Part shown: positions 52,513 through 62,441 of the stretch, in pieces | Layout of the letters: each line of letters opens with the position of its first letter | Numbering within the stretch: position 1 is the first letter of the stretch | Source of the DNA: Bradyrhizobium rifense | GTDB taxonomy: Bacteria > Pseudomonadota > Alphaproteobacteria > Rhizobiales > Xanthobacteraceae | Assembly (NCBI RefSeq): GCF_008123425.1 | Contig: NZ_VSSS01000018.1 | Coordinates: forward strand, 1 to 64,000 | Direction of reading: 5' to 3' | DNA length: 64,000 nucleotides | Notes under the pieces: model-generated | Database searches by the model: none | Told to the model about the DNA's origin: nothing | The model's input: only the letters and a program-made list of their open reading frames with translations | Program-made: the position numbers and the translations under genes

Positions 52513-53242
52513 CCCTTACCTTTCTGGGCGCTTACTGGGCGCGGCGGCCTTGCACTGATCGCTGACACGGGCCCTCCCTGCCAACCGCCGCAGCGCCCAA
52601 CCCAACGTCGATCTTGTCTGCGCGCCACACTCTACGAGAGTGATCGTATACAGAGAGGTGGAGCGAGATTTCGGTTCGTATCTCTCAGCGTCTTCCAGAC
52701 AAGCCGCTCCGGCTCTCACCTTCACTCGCCTAAGGCCGTGTAGCCCATCGACCGCTTAGGTTCGGGTTTCCAAAAGCGCCCTAAAGCTACGACGGGCGTA
52801 CAGGCGGCCCGCGTGCGCTAGTCGTAGCCCATCGACCCTACAGCTGTCAGACCACTCGATCTTGGAGATACAATACCGTCTCCACCAAGTGGAGGGTCAA
52901 GCCTGCTCGGCCCAACGTCTCGACGACGATTTGCAGAATTAGCGTCAACAGTGCGGGCGGTGCGAGATTTGGATACCTCCTCTATGCCAACCTGGGTATA
53001 TCTTGTTCGACCAATCGCAAGAATCGGGTGTTGTGAGCCCCCGCAACCAACGATTATTGCGATACCCGATCCCAGGAACAGACGTTCCATCTTGATGCAA
53101 ACTCGCCTTCGGATATTCCATAATGAAGGTTATGCGAATCAACAAATGGCTGTCAAATCAATATCTTGTATTCATTTTTGCAAATTCGAACGGCGCCTGA
53201 TTATGAGAATTACTTGCCCGCTGACATTGCAACCCATTCCGT
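52513..53242. other. no recognisable gene
   Basis: Over 700 bp without a supported ORF. A 14-base phrase (gtagcccatcgacc) occurs twice, at ~52740 and ~52827. The stretch around 53090-53220 is clearly more AT-rich than its neighbours, consistent with acquired or regulatory DNA. Confidence 0.5.
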
Positions 53243-53542
53243 TCAAAGTCCCATACCGAAAGGATCTTCGGGAAGTGAGGAAGCCTTCAATTGCTTCCGC
53301 GTGAGGTTCACCCGATAGGCCGCGAGTTGACGGTCGTAGTCGAGCCGATTCCAGGGAAGTAGATAACGACCTGCAACAAATCCGAATTTTCCGACGCTCA
53401 TGACCACAAGAGAGATCGCACCACTCATTTGATCGATGGCGGCGCTCTCGATCGATCCGATCTGATCCCCGTCCGGGCCTATAACGGCGATGCCTTCCAA
53501 CTGAACAGACGAAGAGCTGGATGACTGGATGGAATTGTTCAT
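53243..53542 (-). CDS. PRC-barrel domain protein, 99 aa
   Basis: From ATG 53542 (MNNSIQSSSSSSVQLEGIAV); the longer frame to 53695 adds 51 unconserved residues. A single PRC barrel: GPDGDQIGSIESAAIDQMSG, AISLVVMSVGKFGFVAGRYL, LPWNRLDYDRQLAAYRVNL. PRC barrels adhere to RNA or protein partners; stand-alone versions are common stress-linked proteins in rhizobia. Function unknown. Confidence 0.85.
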   Translation of the reverse strand: MNNSIQSSSSSSVQLEGIAVIGPDGDQIGSIESAAIDQMSGAISLVVMSVGKFGFVAGRYLLPWNRLDYDRQLAAYRVNLTRKQLKASSLPEDPFGMGL

Positions 53543-53876
53543 GATCGTCTCCACTTCCGATAGGTTGAGGCGCGTCGTATGATCGCCGGCCCCTCGTCCA
53601 GTTCGGACAGCTTCGTATAGTTGCCTTAGGATCGAATTAGCCTTTCGTGAAGTTTTGCTGAAGAAACCGCGGCGCGAAGAAGGCGTTATCGGCACTCAAT
53701 CGCCGGTGGCGACTACCTGGAGCCTATTGCGGAAATTCCCGAGCCGCACGCGTTCACGACCAATATCAGGACCGGCAAACGGATTTCATTACGGCAGTGA
53801 GGACGTAGGCCTGCGGCTAGAACATAGGGCGAAATCTGCTTAGGTTTCCTTATCGAGCTCATTTTGCAGAAGCAGC

Positions 53877-55795
53877 ATGCCCAGTCATACGATTTCCGCG
53901 CTGTCCGGCCACACGGGGTTTGCGGGAGCTCCTCAGGAACGCGGGGAGCAAAGCGCCAGTCCGGCCACCCTGCTGCTGGCCCTCGGCATCGTCTATGGCG
54001 ATCTCGGCACCACTCCGCTGTATACGATGCAGACCATCGTGCATCTGCTGGGTTCCGACTTCTCCGCGGACGCGGCGCTTGGCACCCTATCCCTGATCGT
54101 GTGGGCGCTCATCATCACCATTTCAATCAAGTACAGCGTGTTTGTAATGCGCCCGACAATCATGGCGAAGGCGGCATTCTCGCGCTGATGGCAATGACGG
54201 GCGCACACTGGTCGGGGCGCGGCCGGTGGCTGATCATCGCCGGTCTGTTTGGAGCCGCTCTGGTGTATGGCGACGGCATCATCACGCCGGCAATTTCGGT
54301 CCTGAGCGCGGTGGAAGGCCTCAATGTCGCAACTGAGGTGTTCAAGCCTTACACCATGCCGATCGCCGTTCTCATCCTCCTGGCGTTGTTTGCGGCTCAA
54401 AGCCGTGGGACAGCCACCGTCGGGCGCGCGTTCGGACCGGTAATGCTGCTGTGGTTCGTCACCATGGGCCTGCTTGGCGCGGTCAATATCGCCGCCCATC
54501 CTCAGGTTCTTGCCGCGCTCGATCCAATTCATGGGATCAAGCTGCTGACCATGCATGCCGGTCTCGGCTTTACGCTCTTGGGAGGGGTGTTTCTGGCGGT
54601 GACCGGGGGTGAGGCGTTGTATGCCGACATGGGCCATGTCGGACGGACTCCGATCCGTCTCGCCTGGTACGGTCTGGTGCTGCCGGCCCTCATCCTGAAC
54701 TACGCGGGCCAGGTCGCGCATATGATCGCGCAGCCCGACCTTCAGGCGAATCTGTTTTTCAGCCTGGCACCACCCTGGGCGCTTTATCCGCTGGTTGTGT
54801 TGGCCACACTGGCCACCATCATCGCCAGCCAAGCGATCATTACCGGCTCTTTCTCGATGACGCGCCAGGCGATGCAGCTTGGATGGTTTCCCGGCCTCTG
54901 GATTTCGCAAACGTCCGCCGACCAGTACGGACAGATTTACGTTCCATTCGTCAACTGGACGATGGCAGCCCTGACCCTCGTGCTCACGGCAAGCTTTGGC
55001 AGTTCGGACCGGCTTGCGGGGGCCTATGGTACGGCCGTTTCAACCACCATGGTGCTGACCACGTTCCTGCTCGTTCGGGTCATGACGGTTCGCTGGCACT
55101 GGAGCGTTCTGAAATCCCTCGCCGTCGCCGGGCCTTTGCTGTTCGTCGACGTTGCCTTCTTCGGGGCCAATCTGCTGAAGATCGCAGAAGGCGGCTGGAT
55201 CCCACTCAGCTTCGGGCTGTTAGTTTTCCTGATCATGACCACTTGGCACTACGGGGTCACCGCGATCCGTCGTCGGAATACCGCGCACGCGGAATCACCC
55301 TCGGAGTTCCTGCATCGGCTAGAAGAGGAAAAGATCGCGCGCGTGTCCGGGACCGGGGTTTTCTTCACCCGGCTTGGGAAAGGCATGCCGCCGATCATCG
55401 TCAATCATGTGACCCAGACGCACTCTCTGTTTGAGACCGTGATCGCGCTGACGGTCAGCTTCGAAGCCGTGCCGCGGATCAGGCAACTCGATCGCATCAG
55501 AAGCGACAAGCTCGGCGAGGGAATTTGGCACGTCAACGTTCACTTCGGCTTTGTCGAGATTCCCGACCTCCCAACCGTGATCTCTCAGGCGAGGCACGAG
55601 GGATTACCCGCATGGGAGAGGCCCACCTACTACGTCGAACGAGTGGATGCCGTGAGCCGCCCGAAACGCCCGCTTCTTTCCAAATGGAGGGTCGCTCTGT
55701 TCGCTTTGATGTCCCGTAACTCAGCCCACGCCGTCGATCGTTTCAGGATTCCTATCAGTCGGCTGGTCGAAATAGGCCGCCGCATCGAGCTCTGA
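53877..55795 (+). pseudogene. kup: Kup-type low-affinity potassium transporter with frameshift
   Basis: ATG 53877: SPATLLLALGIVYGDLGTTP then LYTMQTIVHL, the Kup N-terminus, to IKYSVFVMR. There (54150-54153) the frame is lost; one frame over it continues DNHGEGGILALMAMTGAHWS and runs intact to 55795 with ~12 membrane helices (VYGDGIITPAISVLSAVEGL, GGEALYADMGHVGRTPIRLA) and the cytosolic tail ending RLVEIGRRIEL. A single G missing from 'cgc(g)ccgac' explains it. The protein symports K+ with H+. Because only one base is involved in an otherwise perfect gene, a sequencing error is as likely as a mutation. Confidence 0.88.
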
Positions 55796-55823
55796 CGAGC
55801 CGCGAAAAGACTAAGAACGGAAT

Positions 55824-56018
55824 ATGTGTGATCAAGATTGCCCCCTCGCCGCTTGCGAACAATACCCTGGCTTGGCGATCGGCATCGTGACCCCACGCCG
55901 ATTTAAACCCGCGGTTCAGTTCGGCTGGATCCATGCCATGGCGCGCCCTTCCCAGAACACGCTCTATGTCGGCGAGCTCCTGAACTGGCGCGTGCAGAAG
56001 CTTCTGCTGAAGCCCTGA
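55824..56018 (+). pseudogene. C-terminal fragment of an NHL/six-bladed propeller protein
   Basis: The last 35 residues, QFGWIHAMARPSQNTLYVGE then LLNWRVQKLLLKP, are the final blade of NHL-repeat proteins of the peptidylglycine-lyase-like type. The first ~30 residues (MCDQDCPLAACEQY...) do not belong. A 3' remnant with no complete blade set. Confidence 0.7.
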
Positions 56019-56159
56019 GTTCTGCGTTATCGGTATAGGCGTCTGGTTTGATGCGCATCGAGCGCCTGCTGCTTCTTGGCCTACGCGACCAGGTCCACGG
56101 ATTGCAAGGAAAGCCGTCCTACCCGGCGCCATTGCTCGAGAGAACTCGATCCAGTCATA

Positions 56160-56375
56160 CTAATAAGGCTTTCCTGCAGAAGAATTCCCCAGACGCGGTC
56201 GAGCGGTGAGGTCCCGTCGGTGATATCCTTGCTCACACACATCTTTGCGGATCCGAGCGCTGACCGAGCGGACGGCGCGCTTCTTGCGCCAGCTTCCGTT
56301 CAAATCAAGTGGGATGGAACGATCCCGGGGAACGACGAGTAGGTCGTTACGGTCGTTCACGTAGACGTCGTACAT
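56160..56375 (-). CDS. small basic protein, 71 aa
   Basis: From ATG 56375 with GAGGG seven bases upstream (ATG 56387 is an alternative): MYDVYVNDRNDLLVVPRDRS, IPLDLNGSWRKKRAVRSVSA, RIRKDVCEQGYHRRDL. The MYxVYVNDRNDxLVV..IPLxLxGxWRKxKR pattern is a recurring rhizobial small family: a beta-strand N-terminus then a basic helix. Function unknown. It lies 80 bp downstream of the 71-aa gene at 56456 on the same strand. Confidence 0.7.
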   Translation of the reverse strand: MYDVYVNDRNDLLVVPRDRSIPLDLNGSWRKKRAVRSVSARIRKDVCEQGYHRRDLTARPRLGNSSAGKPY

Positions 56376-56455
56376 GGAAGCCCTCATCTCGAGCGACTTT
56401 AGCCCGAGGCCCGATCCGCTTGGTGACTTGGGCGCCACACTCCCGCGAAAGCGGT

Positions 56456-56671
56456 TCAAGCTACTTTTCTGCGCGACAGCTTGCGAAGGGCTTGTCGGGC
56501 CACGATCTCCAGGGCAGTGAGCGTATGCTGGCCCCGCCGTGCCGCGCGAACCAGCCGCTCTGCTACGAATTTACGGCTTTCGTGATCGCCGCCATGGTTC
56601 GGGAGGTGCCGGCAGACATCGCCGAGGACCACATCCATGTTCGCTAGTGTCCGGTCGTCAAGCTTCCTCAT
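56456..56671 (-). CDS. small helical protein, 71 aa
   Basis: MRKLDDRTLANMDVVLGDVC, RHLPNHGGDHESRKFVAERL, VRAARRGQHTLTALEIVARQ, ALRKLSRRKVA. All-helical and basic, with a conserved GGDHExRKFxAxxLxxAA block typical of rhizobial genomes. Function unknown; probable pair with the gene at 56160. Confidence 0.75.
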   Translation of the reverse strand: MRKLDDRTLANMDVVLGDVCRHLPNHGGDHESRKFVAERLVRAARRGQHTLTALEIVARQALRKLSRRKVA

Positions 56672-57094
56672 TGGACTGCTCGTTGGAAGAAGTCAGTTCG
56701 ATGATAGCTGCGCGTCAATGCACCTCACCCGCAGATTGAACTCTCGAGCCGGCAAAAATGGCGTTATCAAATGCTAACCGGTTCCGCGGGCCTGCACCTC
56801 GTCCCCGCTTTCCACATTGAACCTCACGTGGCCTCAGCTGCCGGCCTCTTTTCTCCGGCGCGTCTTTGGAAGTGCAGGATGTGAGCATAAACGAGCTACG
56901 ATGGGATGCTCCCTGTCTGTCGAGCGGTGTAGAACACTGCTCCCCGGTTAACCGTCAGCCCGGGCACAGTGCGTCGCTGTGAGGGAACGCGCCTGGCGGC
57001 TAGGGCGTGTTCGAGAAGGAACCGCGCCTTGGGAGCCAGAGAGGAACCCGCTACTTCGCGCGACGTTGTCGGCTCAGGCTCGACGAGCGTGTGG
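56672..57094. other. no recognisable gene; upstream region of the Mo-hydroxylase operon
   Basis: No supported ORF. Must contain the promoter of the 57095-61226 operon, but no clear consensus was identified by eye. Confidence 0.5.
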
Positions 57095-58486
57095 ATGATT
57101 TTACGTAACCTTATGGGTTTGGTCGTTGTGCTTGGAGCGCTCTCGGCCGGCGGCTTCAGCGTGTACGCTTGGCGCTCCGAGATTCCGGAAGTTGCGCCAG
57201 CACAGCCATCCCGCTTCGACCCGGAGCTTGTCCGGCGAGGCGCAGGGCTTGCGGCGGTCGGGAATTGCAACAGCTGCCATACCAGAACGGGTGGTCCGAG
57301 TTTCGCCGGCGGACTGCGCATCCCGACCCAATTCGGGTCCATCTATACGACCAACATCACACCTGACCCTGAGACGGGCATCGGCCTTTGGTCGGAAGCA
57401 GCGTTTGAGAGGGCGATGCGCGATGGAGTGGATCGCCTGGGTCGGCACCTGTATCCCGCCTTCCCCTACGACCACTTCACCCACGTCACCGACGAGGATA
57501 TCAGGGCGCTTTATGCTTACTTCATGACCCGCCAGCCGGCGCACGCGACGCCACGCGCCAACGAGCTCCGGTTTCCTTTTGACCAGCGAATTCTTCTGGC
57601 CGGTTGGAAGCTCCTCTTCTTCCGCAAGGGTGTCTTTCAGCCGGATGAGCGACATGATCGCAGATGGAATCGAGGCGCCTACCTTGTCGAGGGCCTTGCA
57701 CATTGCGGTGGCTGTCACACACCGCGGAATACTCTTGGAGCCGAACGCGGCAACGATGCCTATGACGGCGGTGAGGCCGAAGGCTGGACAGCCTATGCGC
57801 TGAACGTCGACTCACCCTCCCCGGTCCCATGGGACAAGGACGCCCTGTTTCAATATCTGCGTCACGGCTGGCATGAGGCTCACGGCATGGCACGCGGCCC
57901 GATGGCACCGGTCGTCGACAATCTAAACGCTTTGGAAGATGATGACCTGTTGGCCGTCGTCACGTACATCGCCGCTGTCGTCGGCACTCCCTCGCCAGAG
58001 CGCGCCCGACGGGGAAGATCTGTGCTCGAACAGACGAGCGGAAATGGCGCGACGTTAACGAGCGACAGCGCTGCGCCGAGCGGAGCCACGAACGAGAGAT
58101 CCGAGGGCGCAGCCATCTACGTCACAACCTGCGCACCCTGCCACGAGAGCAGCCGGCCGCTGCCATATGGCGGAATCAATCTCGCGAGAAGCACAGGGCC
58201 AAACGGCCCAACCGCCCGTAATCTTGTCAATGTGATCCTGTGGGGTCTACCTCCCTCAGATGGTCAACGCAGCCCGATCATGCCGGGCTTCAACAACGCG
58301 ATGACCGACGACCAGGTGCGGGCGCTGGTGACGTACGTCCGGCAGCGATTTGGCCATGGTCCAACTTGGACCAACGTCGATCAGGACATTCGCGACGCGC
58401 GAGCTGGAAACTTCAAGGTCGGAATTTACCCCGCACCCGGCACCGACCCTGCGTCGGGCGTGATTAGCCAGCGGGAAGTGCGATGA
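57095..58486 (+). CDS. tri-heme c-type cytochrome subunit of a molybdenum hydroxylase
   Basis: 463 aa from ATG 57095 (MILRNLMGLVVVLGALSAGG), an N-terminal membrane anchor/signal. Three heme sites: CNSCH, CGGCH and CAPCH, each in a small cytochrome c domain (RRGAGLAAVGNCNSCHTRTG; GAYLVEGLAHCGGCHTPRN; AIYVTTCAPCHESSRPLPYG). Three-heme cytochromes of this type take electrons from IorA/IorB- or nicotinate dehydrogenase-like Mo enzymes to the respiratory chain. Its TGA overlaps the 2Fe-2S gene's ATG (58483-58486). Confidence 0.93.
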   Translation: MILRNLMGLVVVLGALSAGGFSVYAWRSEIPEVAPAQPSRFDPELVRRGAGLAAVGNCNSCHTRTGGPSFAGGLRIPTQFGSIYTTNITPDPETGIGLWSEAAFERAMRDGVDRLGRHLYPAFPYDHFTHVTDEDIRALYAYFMTRQPAHATPRANELRFPFDQRILLAGWKLLFFRKGVFQPDERHDRRWNRGAYLVEGLAHCGGCHTPRNTLGAERGNDAYDGGEAEGWTAYALNVDSPSPVPWDKDALFQYLRHGWHEAHGMARGPMAPVVDNLNALEDDDLLAVVTYIAAVVGTPSPERARRGRSVLEQTSGNGATLTSDSAAPSGATNERSEGAAIYVTTCAPCHESSRPLPYGGINLARSTGPNGPTARNLVNVILWGLPPSDGQRSPIMPGFNNAMTDDQVRALVTYVRQRFGHGPTWTNVDQDIRDARAGNFKVGIYPAPGTDPASGVISQREVR

Positions 58487-58977
58487 TCAAGCTCACCGTC
58501 AATGGCCACGAGCACGAGCTCGAAACAGAACCTGACACCCCCCTGCTCTACGTTCTTCGGGATGAGCTCGCGCTGAGCGGGGCGAAATTCGGGTGTGGCC
58601 TCGGCCAATGCGGCGCATGCACCGTCATGCTCGATGGAAAAGCAGTGTTTTCGTGTTTGACGCCCTTGCTGCTCGCCGCCGGCAAGAACGTGACGACGGT
58701 CGAAGGGCTGGGCACTCTGGAAGCTCCAGGGCCCTTGCAGCGAGCGTTCATCGAGGAGCAGGCCGCTCAGTGCGGATATTGTATCGCCGGCATGATGATG
58801 CGAGCCCAGGCGCTGCTGGTCAAAAACTCCAGTCCGACGGACGCCGAGATCCGAGCTGCGATGGAGCCGAACCTTTGTCGTTGCGGCACGCACATGCGGA
58901 TTTTGCGGGCGATCAAACGGGCAGCCGCGCTGATTAAAACGGCGGATGCGGGCGCGGCCGGGAGGGCGAGACCGTGA
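58483..58977 (+). CDS. (2Fe-2S)-binding subunit of a molybdenum hydroxylase
   Basis: 164 aa. Plant-type ferredoxin cluster: GAKFGCGLGQCGACTVMLDG then VFSCLTPL; second, helical cluster: AAQCGYCIAGMMMRAQALLV then PNLCRCGTHMRIL. The order and spacing match the small subunit of the xanthine oxidase family (IorA/CoxS type). It passes electrons from the Mo centre to the cytochrome subunit. Stop overlaps the next gene's start. Confidence 0.95.
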   Translation: MIKLTVNGHEHELETEPDTPLLYVLRDELALSGAKFGCGLGQCGACTVMLDGKAVFSCLTPLLLAAGKNVTTVEGLGTLEAPGPLQRAFIEEQAAQCGYCIAGMMMRAQALLVKNSSPTDAEIRAAMEPNLCRCGTHMRILRAIKRAAALIKTADAGAAGRARP

Positions 58978-61226
58978 TGAACAGCGTGATTCTTTCTCGT
59001 CGTCGTGTCCTTGCAGGCGCCGGGGCACTGGTCGTCAGCTTCGGGGCGGCACATGCGATCGGGCAGGAAGGCAATACAGCGCAGGACATGCAGTCAGGAG
59101 CGCGCGTGTCCCCACCTGCGCCTTTGCCTGGGAGCCTCAAGGACGCACCTCTGCTCGATAGCTGGATCCGCATCGACGGCGATGGCGGGATTACGGTGTT
59201 TACGGGCAAAGTCGAACTTGGCCAGGGCATCAAGACCTCACTTTTGCAAGTGGCCGCCGAGCAGCTGAGCGTTCCCCTGCAGGCGCTCAAACTACAGACG
59301 GCGGATACCGCCCTCACCCCGAACGAAGGATTCACCGCAGGCAGCCATTCGATGCAGGACAGCGGCACTGCCATCATGCATGCTGCAGCACAGAGCCGGA
59401 TCATCCTAGTCGGTGAAGCCGGCCGCCGGCTTGGGCTTCCGCCCGACCAACTCGAGGCCAAGGACGGGTTCGTGCAGGCCCCGGATGGGCGAAAGCTCTC
59501 GTACGGCGAGCTGGTCTCCGAGCAGATTTTGCATGTCCGGGCGCAGCCGAGTTCGCCGTTGAAGCACCCGAACAGCTTCAGCGTTATGAACACCCCCGTC
59601 CGTCGGGCGGATATTCCCGCAATGGTCACCGGCGCCCCCGCCTATGTCCAGGATATGCGTCCTCCGGGCATGGTCCATGCGCGTGTCGTCCGCCCGCCGA
59701 GCTACGAGGCCCAGCTTGTATCAGTGGACTCCGAGGCGGTCGAAAACGCGCCCGGCGTGCTTAAGGTCGTGCGGGATGGCAATTTCCTCGCGGTGATCGC
59801 TGTCAGTGAGTACCAGGCGGTAAAAGCCATGCGACTTCTCGCTGCGGCAGCGCGCTGGGACGAGAAGTCGGCCTTGCCGAGGCTCTCCGACTTGCCGAAT
59901 GCCATTCTCTCTCTTCCGTCCCAGGACTCCGAAATACTCAGGCAAGGTCAGCCTGAAAGCAGCAGCGGTGGGCGAAAACTCGAGGCCAAATACACCAAAC
60001 CATATCATTCGCATGGCTCAATCGGACCTTCTTGTGCGATAGCTGAAGCCAGCGGCGACCAAGTGACCGTCTGGACCCACACCCAGGGCGTGTTCCCCGA
60101 CCGGGATGCCATCGCCGGGATGCTGCATCTTCCGAAGGAGAACGTCCGCTGCATCCATGCCGAAGGATCCGGCTGCTACGGACACAACGGGGCGGACGAT
60201 GCCGCAGGCGACGCGGCGCTCATTGCACGTGCCTACCCGAACGTGCCGGTGCGCGTTCAATGGATGCGTGAACAAGAGCATGCGTGGGAGCCTTACGGAC
60301 CGGCGATGGTGACCCATCTGGCCGCGTCCTTGGGCGACGACGGCTCGATCAGAGACTGGCAACACGAGGTCTGGAGCAACACCCACTCCATGCGGCCCGG
60401 AGGCGCAGGCGCGCTGTTGGCGGCGCAGCATATGGCGGACCGGGTCCCGGCGCCGCCTCCAAAGCCGCTGCCGTTGCCAGAGGGAGGCGGAGATCGCAAC
60501 GCGATACCGCTTTACAAATTCCCGAACGCGCGCGTCGTGCACCACTTCCTTCCCGCGATGCCGTTGCGGGTCTCCGCGCTTCGTGCGCTCGGCGCCTACA
60601 TGAACGTGTTCTCAATCGAGAGCTTCATGGACGAGCTTGCGGAAGCCGTGGGCACCGATTCCGTTGAATTCCGACTCAAACACCTCGAGGATCAACGCGC
60701 TCGCGACACCGTGGCAAAAGCAGCGGAGAAATTCAATTGGAGCGCTTTCCAAAAGAGAGCCGGTCGGGGCCGCGGGTTCGGCTTCGCTCGCTACAAGAAC
60801 CTGGCGGCTTATTGCGCGATTGCCGCCGAGGTCGAAGTCGATCGGGATAGCGGACGCGCCAAGCTGGTTCGGGCAGTTGCGGCGGTCGACAGCGGGCAGA
60901 TCGTCAATCCCGACGGGCTGGTAAACCAAGTCGAAGGCGCCATCCTGCAGTCAACGAGCTGGACCCTTTACGAGAGCGTCAGCTTCGACGACACCCGCAT
61001 CACCAGCATTGACTGGGCGACCTATCCGATCATGCGATTTGCACAGGTACCCGAGAGCATTGAAGTTCATCTGATCAACCGGCCGGGGCAGCCTTTTCTT
61101 GGAGCCGGCGAAACCGCCCAAGGCCCGGCGGCGGGTGCGGTGGCCAATGCCGTGGCGCATGCAATTGGCAAACGGATACGCGATCTCCCGCTTAGCGGCG
61201 AGCGAATTAGGCAGGCATCGATGTAA
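58977..61226 (+). CDS. molyb­dopterin-binding large subunit (IorB/nicotinate dehydrogenase-like)
   Basis: 749 aa from ATG 58977 (GTG 58974 is also possible). Twin-arginine signal SRRRVLAGAGALVVSFGAAH, indicating periplasmic assembly of the complex. Moco and substrate segments: DGGITVFTGKVELGQGIKTS, TAGSHSMQDSGTAIMHAAAQ, CYGHNGADDAAGDAALIARA, VQWMREQEHAWEPYGPAMVT, LRALGAYMNVFSIESFMDEL and, near the end, QPFLGAGETAQGPAAGAVAN with the catalytic Glu. It would hydroxylate an N-heterocycle or an aldehyde using water. The substrate cannot be told. No Mo-cofactor maturase gene is in the window. Confidence 0.94.
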   Translation: MNSVILSRRRVLAGAGALVVSFGAAHAIGQEGNTAQDMQSGARVSPPAPLPGSLKDAPLLDSWIRIDGDGGITVFTGKVELGQGIKTSLLQVAAEQLSVPLQALKLQTADTALTPNEGFTAGSHSMQDSGTAIMHAAAQSRIILVGEAGRRLGLPPDQLEAKDGFVQAPDGRKLSYGELVSEQILHVRAQPSSPLKHPNSFSVMNTPVRRADIPAMVTGAPAYVQDMRPPGMVHARVVRPPSYEAQLVSVDSEAVENAPGVLKVVRDGNFLAVIAVSEYQAVKAMRLLAAAARWDEKSALPRLSDLPNAILSLPSQDSEILRQGQPESSSGGRKLEAKYTKPYHSHGSIGPSCAIAEASGDQVTVWTHTQGVFPDRDAIAGMLHLPKENVRCIHAEGSGCYGHNGADDAAGDAALIARAYPNVPVRVQWMREQEHAWEPYGPAMVTHLAASLGDDGSIRDWQHEVWSNTHSMRPGGAGALLAAQHMADRVPAPPPKPLPLPEGGGDRNAIPLYKFPNARVVHHFLPAMPLRVSALRALGAYMNVFSIESFMDELAEAVGTDSVEFRLKHLEDQRARDTVAKAAEKFNWSAFQKRAGRGRGFGFARYKNLAAYCAIAAEVEVDRDSGRAKLVRAVAAVDSGQIVNPDGLVNQVEGAILQSTSWTLYESVSFDDTRITSIDWATYPIMRFAQVPESIEVHLINRPGQPFLGAGETAQGPAAGAVANAVAHAIGKRIRDLPLSGERIRQASM

Positions 61227-61487
61227 TAGAATGTACGCGGCATGCTCGGTTTGCAAGGCTCGCTTCGAATTCGATCTCTCTTCGTGGGCTCACGGTAACT
61301 CGCCGAATGGGCACACGCCTGGGGAGGTAGATCAGCCGTCTGAGCTGCCAACGCTACGAAACTTGCTCTGCGGCGCAAGGTCGGCCCTTGTCAATGGCTG
61401 GGCGGGGCCGTGCTCGATCTTCGAGCCTCTCGAGCAGGTTTGGCGAACGGGCCCAGTTCGTCCGAGCCTTCAGCGAATGTGCTTCAT

Positions 61488-61754
61488 CTACATGGACGGC
61501 GCGCTTACGCGCTGCCCTGCTTCGGCCGCCTCGTTCAACGCCAGGCAACGACGAGCACGCTCGATCTGCGCCGTGGAGGCCCTGTGACTACGGGCATACA
61601 TCTCCGCCACCGCCGCCGAATACTTCGCAACGTAGTGTCTGACTTCTGAGCATGAAATCCGCTCGCCGGGACTTTGATGATGAACGGCATACGCTTCAGA
61701 GTTCATCGTCATCAGGAACGGGGCGACGGCTGCGATCCCGCGCGTGACAGTCAT
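61488..61754 (-). CDS. small exported protein, 88 aa
   Basis: MTVTRGIAAVAPFLMTMNSE begins a possible signal sequence, then ISCSEVRHYVAKYSAAVAEM, YARSHRASTAQIERARRCLA. The CSxVRxYVAKYSxAxAExxARxxGAS pattern with two cysteines recurs in small exported rhizobial proteins. Function unknown. Confidence 0.65.
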   Translation of the reverse strand: MTVTRGIAAVAPFLMTMNSEAYAVHHQSPGERISCSEVRHYVAKYSAAVAEMYARSHRASTAQIERARRCLALNEAAEAGQRVSAPSM

Positions 61755-62094
61755 TATTATCCCCAGTTGCCAACTTTATCGCACGGAGCTGGCCTGAATC
61801 GCTCTGATCGCGCAAATTAACTTTCGCGCAGAAGTGCAAGGTCTTGTGGAGTGTTGCCTTCTGCACACGCCAGAACCGTGGGTTCTGAGCGTTACGCTCG
61901 TGGCGCAGCCAATTCGTTGGCTTCTCTAGGACGGTGATGCGGCGGAAGAACCCTTGTTAATTCCGCCCACGTGCGTCCGTCAGCTTCGAGCTTGGTCGTA
62001 AATGGCTCGCCGATCGGCGTCGGGACCCCACGCCGATCAACAATCAACCGCGCACTGAGCCTGTTCCCCTGGTTCTTGCGCGGCGCGGCGTGGA
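61755..62094. other. no recognisable gene
   Basis: No supported ORF; precedes the transposase remnant and may be part of the same decayed element. Confidence 0.4.
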
Positions 62095-62440
62095 CTCGAC
62101 AACGACAGCGTCGTCATAAACGATATCGTCCTGCCATGGTGCCGCGAACAGAAGTTCGAAGTCACGCGCTCGCGCGCCTATACGAAGAAGGACGATCAAG
62201 CGTTCGTCGAGCAGAAGAATGGTGCAGTCGTCCGCCGCCTCATGGGCTATGGCCGTTTCGATGGTGTCGCGACCACGCGCTTGATAGGCGCTCTCCATCT
62301 ATGAAGCGGCACGGCTTTGCGTCAACTTCTTCCAGACGTCGAGAAGGGCCGCGGAGGAGCTAAAGTGATCAAGCGTTATCACCTCGACACCCTACGAGCG
62401 TGTGTTGGCACATCCCACGGTGACTGCGGCCGTGTTAGCA
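62095..62440 (+). pseudogene. integrase-core transposase remnant
   Basis: The plus strand reads NDSVVINDIVLPWCREQKFE, VTRSRAYTKKDDQAFVEQKN and GAVVRRLMGYGRFDGVATTR, the end of an rve-type catalytic domain including its third acidic residue (VEQKNGAVVRR). After a frame break it continues SIYEAARLCVNFFQTS and, in another frame, KVIKRYHLDTPYERVL. Only the C-terminal part of the domain is present. It abuts the 3' end of the large minus-strand gene. Confidence 0.7.
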
Positions 62441-62441
62441 A

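Noticed and set aside
50707..52743. 678-aa plus-strand ORF over the BBE-like oxidase
   Set aside because: It is the antisense shadow of a GC-rich gene with clear FAD and BBE motifs; its own translation is Arg/Ala/Gly-rich without any motif.
53115..53205. 27-aa ORF starting MKVMRINKW
   Set aside because: No ribosome-binding site and no family; AT-rich stretch makes chance ORFs likely.
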